A stretch of DNA of 64,000 nt. Origin: an uncultured Hyphomicrobiales bacterium. GTDB taxonomy: Bacteria > Pseudomonadota > Alphaproteobacteria > Rhizobiales > Rhizobiaceae. Below, one piece after another: positions 35,802 to 45,086 of this stretch. The translations under genes and the position numbers were made by a program. The stretch's first letter is position 1, and every line of letters starts with the position of its first letter. The notes beneath the pieces were generated by a model. It ran no database searches, was not told the DNA's origin, and worked only from the letters and a program-made list of their open reading frames with translations. Location of the stretch: NCBI GenBank assembly GCA_943908365.1, contig CALTTH010000015.1, positions 5,544 to 69,543 on the forward strand, read 5' to 3'.

Positions 35802-36176
35802 ATGAAAAAGATTTTGACGCTGCTGGTCGCAGGACTGGCCGTGACCGCCTGTGCAAAAAGACCAGATGCTATTGTTCCAGTCGATGTGCCGATGGCCGCT
35901 TATGGAAACATGGACTGCCAATCATTGGCGCAGGAATACCTGAAGGAGCAGACCGCTCTATTGGCCGTCTCCAAGCAACAGAACGATGCCGCAACAGGCG
36001 ATGCTTTTGGCGTCTTCCTAATAGGCGTTCCGATGTCGAGCACCTTTGGTGGTGATAAGGAAGGTCAGGTGGCTGTCACAAAAGGCAAAGTCAACGCGAT
36101 TGAAGCCAATCTGAGAAGCAAAGGCTGCAACATTCCCGCGGTGACAAAACCGGGAAGCAAAAAGCCGGCGAAATGA
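35802..36176 (+). CDS. Small lipoprotein
   Basis: 124 residues with a lipoprotein signal (MKKILTLLVAGLAVTAC) whose lipobox cysteine is residue 17. The mature part is short, with a Gly/Phe-rich patch around residues 67-87 and a final basic tail ending KKPAK. There is no recognisable domain. It is the last gene before the polysaccharide cluster. Confidence 0.7.
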   Translation: MKKILTLLVAGLAVTACAKRPDAIVPVDVPMAAYGNMDCQSLAQEYLKEQTALLAVSKQQNDAATGDAFGVFLIGVPMSSTFGGDKEGQVAVTKGKVNAIEANLRSKGCNIPAVTKPGSKKPAK

Positions 36177-36600
36177 ATGAGACGAGCGCTGCCTGGATCG
36201 CTTGACTAATCGCTCATCGGGCGCAGCCGAAGAGATTGAAAAGGGTAGGACAGATCGTTCCAACGATATGAATCCCGGCAGTTCGTTTTTTATGATGGCC
36301 GAAGCCGCCCTATTTAGAGCGAACTGGGATGCGGGTGAATTGCCGGGACCGCTCGGCGGACTAAGCGCCCAATTCCGCCGTCGGCCGATTTGCTCGGTCT
36401 TTCATCTTTGCGTAGGCTTTCGTTCTCCTCAATGCTTCTACTCATGAGCATGTACATTTTATTTTGGCTGATGTAACAGGTTGCCCATGTTGCGGGTGGC
36501 GTCGAGGAGGCGCTACTTGGTCGGCCCTCATGTTCTCGAGATGCCATTGCGTGCCGGAGAGCTATTTGGCGAAGAGTTTGTGAAACAGGACGGATTGAGC
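36177..36600. other. Gap before the polysaccharide cluster
   Basis: These 424 bases carry no convincing gene. The region probably holds the promoter of the rfbF-led cluster. An upstream in-frame extension of the rfbF frame (from 36481) lacks conservation with RfbF and is not counted. Confidence 0.4.
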
Positions 36601-37371
36601 TTGAAAGCTGTGATACTGGCCGGTGGCCTCGGAACTCGCATTTCTGAAGAGACTCACCTTCGTCCGAAACCGATGATCGAGATCGGTGGTAAACCCATTC
36701 TCTGGCACATCATGAAGTTGTACTCGGCGCATGGGGTGAATGATTTCATCATCTGCTGCGGCTACAAGGGCTACGTGATCAAAGAATATTTCGCCAATTA
36801 CTTTCTTCACATGTCCGACGTTACGTTTGATATGAGCCACAATGAAATGCAGGTTCATCGACGCAACGCTGAGCCTTGGAAGGTGACGCTGCTTGATACC
36901 GGCGAAGCCACAATGACCGGCGGTCGTCTGAAGCGCGTCGGAGAGTACCTCGAAGGCGAAGAGAGTTTCTGCTTTACTTATGGCGACGGTCTCAGCGACG
37001 TTAATGTGACTGACCTCATCGCGTTTCACACAGAACACGGGAAGCTTGCGACGGTGACAGCCGTTCATCCACCTGCACGATACGGTGCTTTGGACCTTGA
37101 TGGCAGCAAGGTCACGGGGTTTGTCGAAAAGCCGCGTGGAGACGGTGGTCTCATCAATGGTGGTTTCTTCGTTCTTTCTCCTAAGTGCCTGGATTTCATT
37201 GAGGCGGACAGCACGCCATGGGAAGGGGTTCCTATGATGAATTTGGCGGCTCAAGGCGATCTCATGGCTTACGAACACGATGGTTTCTGGCAGCCAATGG
37301 ACACTCTTCGAGAGAAAAATCTTTTGGAAGAGCTTTGGGCCTCTAACAGGGCGCCTTGGAAAATCTGGTGA
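36601..37371 (+). CDS. rfbF: Glucose-1-phosphate cytidylyltransferase
   Basis: About 256 residues, the family length. It makes CDP-glucose from CTP and glucose-1-phosphate. The nucleotide loop KAVILAGGLGTRISEET, RPKPMIEIGGKPILWH and the TYGDGLSD metal site are intact. The start is taken as TTG at 36601 because the conserved N-terminus is M-K-A-V-I-L-A-G-G and AGGA lies about ten bases upstream; GTG at 36580 is an alternative. It is the first gene of the CDP-sugar cluster. Confidence 0.9.
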   Translation: MKAVILAGGLGTRISEETHLRPKPMIEIGGKPILWHIMKLYSAHGVNDFIICCGYKGYVIKEYFANYFLHMSDVTFDMSHNEMQVHRRNAEPWKVTLLDTGEATMTGGRLKRVGEYLEGEESFCFTYGDGLSDVNVTDLIAFHTEHGKLATVTAVHPPARYGALDLDGSKVTGFVEKPRGDGGLINGGFFVLSPKCLDFIEADSTPWEGVPMMNLAAQGDLMAYEHDGFWQPMDTLREKNLLEELWASNRAPWKIW

Positions 37372-37373
37372 CT

Positions 37374-38434
37374 ATGAACGGAGCGCTCCCCAATCACGGT
37401 TTTTGGCGTGGCAAGAATGTTCTACTGACGGGCCACACCGGCTTTAAGGGGCGTGGCTGTCGCTCTGGCTCACTAAAATGGGGGCACATGTCACAGGCGT
37501 TGGCTTGCCGCCGACCGCTGAGCCTAGTCTCCACTCACTTTTGCCTGCTCCGTCGAAAAGTTATCTTCAGGATATTCGCGACAGGTCACAGCTTCTCGTG
37601 ATTGGAAAAGCGGCGTCGCCGGATATCATCCTGCATCTCGCCGCGCAGGCACTCGTGCGGCCAAGCTACGATGATCCTGTTGGAACCTTCGAGACGAATG
37701 TGATCGGCACAGCCAATCTGTTGGAGTGCACCCGGCACCTGCCGTCCGCACGCGTTGTCGTGGTGGTGACAACCGATAAAGTTTACCAGAACCTAGAGCA
37801 TCCCCTCCCATATCGTGAGAACGATCACTTGGGCGGGCACGATCCATATAGTGCGAGCAAGGCGGCTTGCGAACTCGTTGTCGCGAGTTATAGGGAGAGC
37901 TTTCTAAGGGAAGCCGACGTCGCGATTGCGACGGCGCGCGCCGGGAATGTGATTGGTGGCGGCGACTGGTCGGCCGATCGTCTTTTGCCGGATGCCGTTC
38001 GGGCTTGGCAGTCGAATACGCCTCTTCACGTGCGGCGTCCCGAAGCCAGAAGGCCGTGGCAACATGTCTTGGAGCCGCTTTCGGCGTATCTGGTCTTGGC
38101 GGAACGTCTGTGGGAGGAACCTCAACTTTTCGGCAGTTACAACTTCGGCCCCGTGAGCCATGAAGCGGCGTCAGTCCATGAGGTGATCGAAATCGCTCGC
38201 TCCGCCTTCGGCCAAGGAGACGTCATCTACGGCGACGGGACCGAGGGTCCACACGAGGCGGGATGGCTTGCATTGGAAACCGCAAAGGCGCGACATGTCC
38301 TCAACGTGGCCCCAAGGTGGACATTGAGCCAGGCCATTACGCGCACGATGACATGGTACCGCGATCAAGCCCAAGGTGCAGATGTATACGGGCTTTGCGA
38401 GGCGGAAATTTCTGCTTATGAGGCCGCGGCGTGA
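37374..38434 (+). pseudogene. rfbG: CDP-glucose 4,6-dehydratase, frameshifted near its N-terminus
   Basis: The extended SDR enzyme that turns CDP-glucose into CDP-4-keto-6-deoxyglucose. Frame 1 runs from ATG 37374 through FWRGKNVLLTGHTGFKG. The expected continuation WLSLWLTKMGAHVTG appears only in another frame after 37451. Adding one G to the run GGGG at 37448-37451 restores a perfect K-G-A-W-L-S-L-W-L reading. The rest is intact: YSASKAACE (catalytic Tyr/Lys) and ARAGNVIGGGDWS. Either the base is missing from the read or the gene is off. It follows rfbF by two bases and runs into the epimerase by overlap. Confidence 0.8.
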
Positions 38435-38991
38435 CACGCTTCACCATACACGAGTTGCCGCTACCGGGTCTCAAGGTCGTTGAGCGACAAAATCTGGGTG
38501 ACCCGCGCGGCTTTCTCTCTCGCATGTTCTGCGCAGAGGAACTTGCAGCAGCGGGTTGGACCTCTCCAATTGCCCAGATCAATTTGACCAGGACACTACA
38601 GAGAGGAACGGTGCGCGGTATGCACTATCAGCACCCGCCGCATTCCGAGATGAAACTTGTCAATTGCCTGCGCGGTGCCGTGCTCGATATCGCTGTTGAT
38701 CTGAGAAGCGGATCGCCAACCTTCCTGCAATGGCAGGCAGAAGAACTTTCTGCGGAGAATCGGCGTTCGATGCTGATCCCAGAAGGTTTCGCTCATGGCT
38801 TTCAAACTTTGACCGATGACTGTGAGCTTCTCTACTTTCATTCCGTAAAACATGTTCCGGGGTCCGAAGGTGCACTGAGCGCACTTGATCCAAGGCTAAA
38901 TATTGGTTGGCCTTTAGAGATTACTGAAATGTCTGAACGCGACCGCTTGCATCCGCGTCTCACCGATCAATTCACAGGACTAACTCTATGA
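38431..38991 (+). CDS. NDP-4-keto-6-deoxysugar 3-/3,5-epimerase (RfbC family)
   Basis: 186 residues of the RmlC cupin. The catalytic His (GTVRGMHYQ), Lys in MKLVNCL, PEGFAHGF and the ELLYFHS tyrosine segment are present. GTG start overlaps the dehydratase stop. Given the CDP genes upstream and the C-methyltransferase downstream, it probably epimerises a CDP-4-keto-6-deoxyhexose, not dTDP; that is inference from context. Confidence 0.88.
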   Translation: MTRFTIHELPLPGLKVVERQNLGDPRGFLSRMFCAEELAAAGWTSPIAQINLTRTLQRGTVRGMHYQHPPHSEMKLVNCLRGAVLDIAVDLRSGSPTFLQWQAEELSAENRRSMLIPEGFAHGFQTLTDDCELLYFHSVKHVPGSEGALSALDPRLNIGWPLEITEMSERDRLHPRLTDQFTGLTL

Positions 38992-40211
38992 AGTGCCGCC
39001 ATTGCGCCAGCGAGCTTCGCTGTGACTTTCTCGATCTTGGCTTTGCCCCGCCATCAAACGCGTATCTGACAAAAGATGCGCTCTCGAAGCCGGAAGTGTA
39101 CTTTCCGCTGCGCCTAAAAGTGTGTGAGGAATGCTGGTTGGTGCAGACGGAGGATTATGCCTCAGCAGAGACCTTCTTCAGTTCCGACTATGCCTACTTT
39201 TCCAGCGCATCGAGAAGCTGGCTCGACCATGCATCTCGGTACACCGACATGATTACAAAGCGCCTCTGCCTGAGCGACGAAAGCATGGTGATTGAGGTTG
39301 CCTCCAATGACGGTTACCTACTCCGAAATTTTGTCGCCGCCGGCATCCCTTGTCTTGGCATTGAGCCGACCGACAGCACTGCTGAAGCCGCAGAAGCCCT
39401 CGGAATACCGGTTTTGCGAAAGTTTTTTGGTGAGGAACTGGCGAAATCCCTGGCATCGGAAGGTCGTACGGCCGATCTCATTCTCGGCAATAACGTCTAC
39501 GCGCATGTTCCTGACATCAACGACTTCACGCGAGGTTTAAAGGCTGTCCTGAAGATGGGGGGAACCATCACACTTGAGTTTCCTCATCTCATGGAACTGA
39601 TTGAGCACAACCAGTTCGATACTGTCTACCACGAACATTTCTCCTACCTTTCGCTCTTCACGGTACGAAGGATCTTTGAGAAGGCGGGATTGAGAGTGTT
39701 CGATGTCGAGCAACTGACGACGCATGGCGGTAGCTTGCGCGTTTACGGATGCCATGAAGATGATCAGAGAGCCACCCTTGGATCTGTCCAGCAAATAATC
39801 GATCAAGAGGCGGATCGGGGCTTGAGAGACAAGGCTGTCTACGCGGATTTTCAGCAGAAAGCCGAAACGGTCAAGAACGACGTGCTGCGCTTTTTGCTGC
39901 AGGCCAAGCAGGACGGCAAAACCGTGGGCGCATATGGTGCCGCTGCGAAGGGCAACACGCTGTTGAACTTTGCAGGCGTTAAGCCTGATCTCCTGCCTTT
40001 TGTGTGCGATGCAGCGGCGGCAAAGCAAAACAAGTATTTGCCAGGAAGCCATATTCCTGTCGTTCATCCAAATGCGATAGGCATGCGGAAACCAGATTAC
40101 GTTGTCGTGCTACCGTGGAACATTTTCGATGAAGTGAGACAGCAACTAGCTTTTCTCACCGAAAGTGGAACGAGGTTCGTCACGTGCGTGCCGCAGTTAA
40201 CGGTAATCTGA
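38988..40211 (+). CDS. NDP-hexose C-methyltransferase
   Basis: 407 residues in the order typical of sugar C-methyltransferases such as TylC3/NovU: a Cys-rich zinc-binding N-domain (CRHCASELRC...DLGFAPPSNAYL), a SAM-binding Rossmann domain (VIEVASNDGYLLRNF), and a C-terminal substrate domain. HEHFSYLS is the family's conserved catalytic segment. It overlaps the epimerase by four bases. A 3-C-methylated 6-deoxy sugar is the predicted product. Confidence 0.88.
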   Translation: MKCRHCASELRCDFLDLGFAPPSNAYLTKDALSKPEVYFPLRLKVCEECWLVQTEDYASAETFFSSDYAYFSSASRSWLDHASRYTDMITKRLCLSDESMVIEVASNDGYLLRNFVAAGIPCLGIEPTDSTAEAAEALGIPVLRKFFGEELAKSLASEGRTADLILGNNVYAHVPDINDFTRGLKAVLKMGGTITLEFPHLMELIEHNQFDTVYHEHFSYLSLFTVRRIFEKAGLRVFDVEQLTTHGGSLRVYGCHEDDQRATLGSVQQIIDQEADRGLRDKAVYADFQQKAETVKNDVLRFLLQAKQDGKTVGAYGAAAKGNTLLNFAGVKPDLLPFVCDAAAAKQNKYLPGSHIPVVHPNAIGMRKPDYVVVLPWNIFDEVRQQLAFLTESGTRFVTCVPQLTVI

Positions 40212-40249
40212 GTACTTGGTGTCTCGTTTCATCGCTGCAGGATTCTGTC

Positions 40250-40738
40250 ATGATTCAAATCCATCCATCGGCTAAAATCAGCAATCTTTGCGATCTTGAG
40301 GATTCGACCCGCGGCACAAAAATCGTCATTGGTGAAAATTGCGTTCTCGATAGCTTCGTCAAGATAAAGCCTGCGGGTGGCAGCGGCGACGTCTTGATCG
40401 GGTCATTCTGCTACATCAACAGCGGCTGTGTCTTTTACTCGGGGTCGGGTATCCAGATAGGAAACAATGTTCTAATCGCAGCAAATTGCACCTTTGCTCC
40501 AGTCAATCACGCATTTCGCGACCCTGATAAACTCATTCGAGAGCAGGGGTTTCTCTCCAGTCGGGGCGGGATCAGAGTTGAGGATGACGTTTGGATTGGG
40601 GCAAATAGTGTGATCTTAGATGGTGCACATTTGCGCCAGGGTTGCGTTATCGGCGCTGGGTCGATTGTACGTGGTGAAGTTCCGAGTTATGCCGTCATGG
40701 GCGGAAATCCACTCAAAATGCTTGGCAGTCGAAAATGA
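40250..40738 (+). CDS. Left-handed beta-helix acyltransferase
   Basis: 162 residues with hexapeptide repeats (IGENCVLD, IGSFCYINSG, IGNNVLIAANC, VWIGANSVILDGA, IGAGSIV) of the maltose/galactoside acetyltransferase type. The catalytic His is in PVNHAFRD. ATG 40250 is the first start that keeps the repeats in order. It probably adds an acetyl group to the sugar or its glycan. Confidence 0.85.
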   Translation: MIQIHPSAKISNLCDLEDSTRGTKIVIGENCVLDSFVKIKPAGGSGDVLIGSFCYINSGCVFYSGSGIQIGNNVLIAANCTFAPVNHAFRDPDKLIREQGFLSSRGGIRVEDDVWIGANSVILDGAHLRQGCVIGAGSIVRGEVPSYAVMGGNPLKMLGSRK

Positions 40739-41547
40739 AATTCACTGTTTATGGCGCATCCGGATTCATTGGAGCCTCGCTCGTAGATTACCTTAAGTCC
40801 AAGAATTACATTGTCGATGCTGTTTCACGGCAAAACTTCAATGAACACCGTAGCGATCTGGGTCACTGTATATACGCGATCGGCTTGACCTCCGACTTTC
40901 GGACACGTCCATTTGATACAATCGATGCACATGTTTCACTACTGAACCAGATATTGCGTAGCGGCAAATTCCAGTCCTTTCTCTATCTATCGTCCACGAG
41001 AGTATACGCCAAATCACCTGAAGGCGATGAGAGAGCCCATCTATCTGTCAGCAGTGCGGATCCATCAGACCTCTACAATTTATCGAAGTTGGCTGGCGAG
41101 GCGATTTGCCTGTCCTCGGGATTGGAGTCTGTCCGCGTTGCGCGCTTATCGAATGTCATCGGCTTAAATGAGGTCGACGCAGACACGTTCGTGGGGGAGT
41201 TGTGCCGAGAAGCTATACGTGGCCATATCCATTTAAGAACGAGCGCGGCGTCTTCCAAGGATTATGTCTGGATAGACGATGTCGTTGAGGTGCTCGCACG
41301 TATCGCTGTGGATGGCCGTCATTCGGTCTACAACGTGGCGAGTGGTTCCAACCTACCCCATCAGACGTGGATCGATGCAATTTCATCCATAACCGGCTGC
41401 ACCGTTGCAGTGGATGACGGAGCTCCGCAGATCATTTTCCCTCCCATTTCCATCAAGAGAATAGCCGACGAATTTGGTATAAGACCCTCGTCAGTTCTGG
41501 AATACCTCCCAGCTATCCTCGATCGGCAAGTCAACACTGATAAATGA
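40735..41547 (+). CDS. NAD(P)-dependent sugar epimerase/reductase (extended SDR)
   Basis: 270 residues. N-terminal Rossmann motif YGASGFIGASL; active-site Ser-Tyr-Lys as SS...LYNLSKLAGE. Short for a sugar dehydratase, which suggests a 4-ketoreductase that finishes the deoxysugar. It overlaps the acyltransferase by four bases and the next gene by four bases. Specificity is inferred from the cluster. Confidence 0.82.
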   Translation: MKFTVYGASGFIGASLVDYLKSKNYIVDAVSRQNFNEHRSDLGHCIYAIGLTSDFRTRPFDTIDAHVSLLNQILRSGKFQSFLYLSSTRVYAKSPEGDERAHLSVSSADPSDLYNLSKLAGEAICLSSGLESVRVARLSNVIGLNEVDADTFVGELCREAIRGHIHLRTSAASSKDYVWIDDVVEVLARIAVDGRHSVYNVASGSNLPHQTWIDAISSITGCTVAVDDGAPQIIFPPISIKRIADEFGIRPSSVLEYLPAILDRQVNTDK

Positions 41548-42338
41548 AGGACACCCGCGCAATGAGTGCGATCGATTTATTTGAAAAAGAACGCAAAGCG
41601 ACCATTGGTAGCTATCGAAAAGACACCGATTTTCAATCACTGAGTTCTGCTTGGCGAGAAATGTCAATGGCCAAGCGCTATGTCTACAACTTCGACTGGC
41701 TTGGTCGCCCGATCATACAATATCCGCAAGACATACAGGCGATGCAGGAAATAATCTGGTCGACCAAGCCGGATCTCATCATCGAGACGGGCATCGCTCA
41801 CGGTGGTTCGCTTATCCTGAGCGCGTCTATGCTGGCCATGCTTGATATGTGCGAAGCCATTGAGGCGGGAAACACGATGGATCCCGCTCAATCAAAGCGC
41901 AAAGTTATTGGTATTGATATCGACATCCGGCCTCACAATCGTGAAGCAATTGAGCGGCATCCCATGGCCAGTCGCATTCAAATGCTTCAAGGGTCGTCAG
42001 TCGCGAATGAGATCGTTGAAACGGTTTCTGAATTGGCCGCTTCTTACAGTCGCGTGATGGTATGCCTCGATTCGATGCACACGCACGACCATGTTCTAGC
42101 AGAACTGGAAGCCTACGCTCCGCTTGTTACGTCAGGGTGCTACTGCGTCGTGTTTGACACGTTCGTAGAGGATCTCCCCAAAGACTTCTTCAAGGATCGG
42201 CCATGGAACCCCGGAGATAGTCCAAAGAGTGCCGTCGCCGACTATTTGAATCGGCACTCTGAGTTTGAGGTGGACAAAGAGGCCGAAGGTAAGTTGCTCA
42301 TCACTGTCGCACCTGACGGATTTTTAAAGCGCGTTTAG
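41544..42338 (+). CDS. CmcI-family methyltransferase/hydroxylase
   Basis: 264 residues of the 'cephalosporin hydroxylase' (CmcI) family, which is a SAM-binding Rossmann fold. IIETGIAHGGSL is the nucleotide loop, IGIDIDIR the acidic strand, and MVCLDSMHTHDHVLAEL the conserved His/Asp segment. Sugar-cluster members generally act as O-methyltransferases. Start overlaps the previous stop (ATGA). Confidence 0.85.
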   Translation: MKDTRAMSAIDLFEKERKATIGSYRKDTDFQSLSSAWREMSMAKRYVYNFDWLGRPIIQYPQDIQAMQEIIWSTKPDLIIETGIAHGGSLILSASMLAMLDMCEAIEAGNTMDPAQSKRKVIGIDIDIRPHNREAIERHPMASRIQMLQGSSVANEIVETVSELAASYSRVMVCLDSMHTHDHVLAELEAYAPLVTSGCYCVVFDTFVEDLPKDFFKDRPWNPGDSPKSAVADYLNRHSEFEVDKEAEGKLLITVAPDGFLKRV

Positions 42339-42365
42339 GGATTTTGCGTTACCGCTCTCACAACA

Positions 42366-42390
42366 GGAGGCGCCCCGCGGGTCGCCTCGC
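42366..42390. terminator. Possible bidirectional terminator at the end of the sugar cluster
   Basis: A GC-rich inverted repeat (GAGGCG ... CGCCTC around an inner CCCGCGGG) between two convergent genes; no T tract. Confidence 0.35.
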
Positions 42391-42408
42391 AAGTTGCACG
42401 TGCTTTAC

Positions 42409-43248
42409 CTAACTGGTGTGTTTCTTAGAAAATCGCGAGAGGAATCGACGTATCTTTCTTTCGAATTTCATTCTGAAAATCGCGACCGGGTAACATGCCA
42501 AGAATGCTAAACGGAAAGAAGGTGGCTCGAGAGTCATAAACTGTCTAACCATTGTGCGCTCAAAGAGTGAGGGCCGTTTCTCCTTAGTTGCGTCCGCGGG
42601 TGATGGCGCGGCGCGTTTGTAAAGTCTTGTTGGCCCAGCAAACAGGATCGGGAATCGATGGAGACAATCTGTCAGCATCATCACATCGCCGGGAGCCCCG
42701 TACCCGGAAAATATTTCAAAACTACGTTCGGTTATGGCGTCCCTGGGAAATACGCCATAGATTATATTTGCTTTCCCGAGGTTTGCGGGCTCGATGGCGT
42801 AATTAATCTGTCGTTTGAGCGGACTTCCTTGGTATTCCATTTTTCTGCAGTTAGCCTGGTGCGCCATCTCCAAGCCGTCGTATGTCGCCATCTGCAGGTG
42901 GCCAAATACGATGGCGTGCTTTTCCAGCGCAAGCGGCACGAGTTTAGACAGCCAATCAACGTCAATCCAATCGTCATGTGCCATCCACTTGAAAAGTGGA
43001 GAGGATGTTTGCTCAAAGACAAAACGAAAATTGCCAGGAGCCCCAATGTTCTCTGTTTGCCTGACATATTTAATGCGATGGTCTCTATGCGCGTATTCTT
43101 CACATATCTGCTGCGTACCGTCAGTCGAGGCATTATCGGAAATAAAGATTTCGAAATCCTGGAAGCTCTGACTAAGAACTGAATCCAAACAGTTTCTGAC
43201 GTGCGTAGCACCATTGTAGATAGGCAGTCCAATACTTAGTGTAGCCAT
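42409..43248 (-). CDS. Family 2 glycosyltransferase
   Basis: 279 residues. The GT2 fold start LSIGLPIYNGATHVRNCLDSVL, FEIFISDNASTDGT and the metal-binding HDDW are typical of enzymes that add one sugar to a lipid-linked or cell-surface glycan. It is transcribed against the sugar cluster but is the only glycosyltransferase in it. It lies next to the element border. Confidence 0.88.
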   Translation of the reverse strand: MATLSIGLPIYNGATHVRNCLDSVLSQSFQDFEIFISDNASTDGTQQICEEYAHRDHRIKYVRQTENIGAPGNFRFVFEQTSSPLFKWMAHDDWIDVDWLSKLVPLALEKHAIVFGHLQMATYDGLEMAHQANCRKMEYQGSPLKRQINYAIEPANLGKANIIYGVFPRDAITERSFEIFSGYGAPGDVMMLTDCLHRFPILFAGPTRLYKRAAPSPADATKEKRPSLFERTMVRQFMTLEPPSFRLAFLACYPVAIFRMKFERKIRRFLSRFSKKHTS

Positions 43249-43378
43249 TCATGCGTCCTTCGAGACTGACGGCGAACTCCCGACATGATCTTTAAGATCC
43301 TTGCTCAGAATCGCGCTGCCTTCACACCAAGCAGATGCTGTCGGGAAGGCCTAGTACTGAATCTTGAGAGAGAAACAT

Positions 43379-43431
43379 TGGTGCCCCTTGCCGGAATCGA
43401 ACCAGCACTCCTTTCGGAACCTGATTTTGAG
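43379..43431 (-). tRNA. 3' fragment of tRNA-Leu(CAA); integration site (att)
   Basis: Read on the - strand: anticodon loop CTCAAAA (anticodon CAA), 3' anticodon stem TCAGG, a long variable arm (TTCC-GAAA-GGAG) typical of tRNA-Leu, T-arm GCTGG-TTCGATT-CCGGC, acceptor strand AAGGGGC, then ACCA. The 5' half (acceptor GCCCCTT and CCTGA) is absent; unrelated bases follow from 43432. Homology starts in the anticodon loop, a usual crossover point of tyrosine integrases. Confidence 0.75.
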
Positions 43432-43617
43432 CGGCCCAAAGGACGATATTCTAAACACCGCCGATTGCAAGTAAAAGCGCGAAAACCTACTACGATCAAT
43501 GATTTAGCTTGACCATCGTAGGCTTCAAACTTCTCCATACTTGCCGGCAATAGCCGGGAATCGTGCTCCTAGACACCCTCGCGCGACTCCTACGACTAAC
43601 GTGTTTGGAGACCTCTG

Positions 43618-45021
43618 ATGGCCAAAATCAAACTCACCAAGACGGCTGTGGACGCCGCGCGCCCGAAGGAGCGCGAATACGAACTCCGCGATACGATCGT
43701 ACCGGGCTTCATGCTGAAAGTCACACCGTTCGGCGGCAAGATCTTCATGCTCGCCTACGTGACCAATTCCGGCGTCCGCCGGAAGCCCGCGCTAGGTCGA
43801 TTCGGAGAACTCACCGTCGATCAGGCCCGCAACCTGGCACAGGACTGGCTCGCGGAGGTTCGTTATGGACGCGACCCGTGCGCGGAGAAGACAGCCGCGC
43901 GCGCAGCACCGACCATGAAGGAGCTGTGCACCAAGTTCATCGAGGAGCACTCGAAGCTTCACAACAAGCCCTCCACCGTCGCGACGAACGAACTGAACAT
44001 CAAGAACCACATCCTTCCGCGCCTGGGCCGCTACAAGGCTCATGAAGTCACCCGCGCCCACATCTCGGAATTGATGACCGGCATGGCCGACCGGCCGGTG
44101 AACGCCAATCGAACGCTCGCTGCCCTTCGGAAGATGTTCAACCTCGCCGAACTGTGGGGATATCGGCCAGACGGCTCCAATCCGTGCAGGCACGTCCAGA
44201 AATTCGCGGAGAACGGATCGACCCGGTTCATCACCGACGAGGAGATGCGCAAGCTCTTCGCCTATCTCGACCGCTCGGACCGGGAGGGCCTGGAGCATCC
44301 CTTCATCACCCTCGCCATCCGGCTCCAGTTCGAGCTGGCGGCGCGCAAGTCCGAGGTGCTTACGCTCGAATGGGCCTGGATCGACCTCGAACGCCGGCGC
44401 GTGACCTGGCCTGACAGCAAGACGGGAGGAATGACGAAGCCTCTCAGCGACGAGGCTCACCGGCTGCTCAGCAAGGCTCCGCGCTTCGAGACGTCGCCCT
44501 ATGTGTGCCCGTCGATCTTCGATCCCTCGAAGCCGATGACGGACAATACCTATCAACACGGATGGCGGCGCATCCTTGCCCGAGCGGGCGTCCCCCATGT
44601 CGGTACGCACGGCATCCGCCATCGCGCCGCAACCGATATCGCGAACTCGGGCGTGCCATTGAAGGTCGGTATGGCGCTCACGGCGCATAAGACCGTCACC
44701 ATGTTCATGCGCTACGTTCACAACGAGGAAGACCCGGTGCGCATGGCTGCGGATGCGGTCGCCGCGCGCAGGCGCATCGTCGTCGGCGCCGAAGCCCCGG
44801 TCGCTGAGGAACCGTCGACAGAGGTCGAGATCGAGGTCGGCGCCGCGCTGGAAACAGCGGACGTTGCCGAGCCCGCGTCGCCGCCTCCCGGCCTGGAAGA
44901 CGGCAAGTATTCGTCGCGCACCAAGGTCGGAAACTATCGGCCATTCCGCCATCGCAACGGGGCCAATCGCGCCACCCCGCCCGGCGCCCGACATGATGAA
45001 AACAGGGAGGCAACGCGATGA
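43618..45021 (+). CDS. Island tyrosine integrase
   Basis: 467 residues. An N-terminal arm-binding DUF4102-type domain (KLTKTAVDAARP...LRDTIVPGFMLKVTPFGGK), a core-binding domain (about 100-200), and a catalytic domain with Arg in ELAARKSEVLTLEW, HGIRHRAATDIANSG, and the Tyr in MFMRYVHNEED. An extra Ala/Glu/Pro-rich tail of about 75 residues follows. It is the P4/ICE type that inserts into tRNA genes, which fits the adjacent tRNA fragment. Confidence 0.93.
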   Translation: MAKIKLTKTAVDAARPKEREYELRDTIVPGFMLKVTPFGGKIFMLAYVTNSGVRRKPALGRFGELTVDQARNLAQDWLAEVRYGRDPCAEKTAARAAPTMKELCTKFIEEHSKLHNKPSTVATNELNIKNHILPRLGRYKAHEVTRAHISELMTGMADRPVNANRTLAALRKMFNLAELWGYRPDGSNPCRHVQKFAENGSTRFITDEEMRKLFAYLDRSDREGLEHPFITLAIRLQFELAARKSEVLTLEWAWIDLERRRVTWPDSKTGGMTKPLSDEAHRLLSKAPRFETSPYVCPSIFDPSKPMTDNTYQHGWRRILARAGVPHVGTHGIRHRAATDIANSGVPLKVGMALTAHKTVTMFMRYVHNEEDPVRMAADAVAARRRIVVGAEAPVAEEPSTEVEIEVGAALETADVAEPASPPPGLEDGKYSSRTKVGNYRPFRHRNGANRATPPGARHDENREATR

Positions 45022-45086
45022 GCGCGCCCCGTTTCACATCGATCCCTGCCGAAGCACGAACGGAGGTGCGTCATGTCGCGACCTAA
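45018..45086 (+). CDS. Possible 22-codon leader peptide
   Basis: An ATG overlapping the integrase stop (ATGA) opens 22 codons that end 14 bases inside the next gene. It could couple integrase and HTH-gene translation. No homology can be claimed, and it may be chance. Confidence 0.25.
   Translation: MSAPRFTSIPAEARTEVRHVAT

Noticed and set aside
36202..36447. A 81-codon frame between the lipoprotein and rfbF
   Set aside because: No ribosome-binding site, no domain, and it sits in the likely promoter region of the sugar cluster.
43379..43470. A complete tRNA-Leu at the element border
   Set aside because: The 5' half (acceptor GCCCCTT, D-arm, CCTGA stem) is absent; only the 3' part from the anticodon loop is present.
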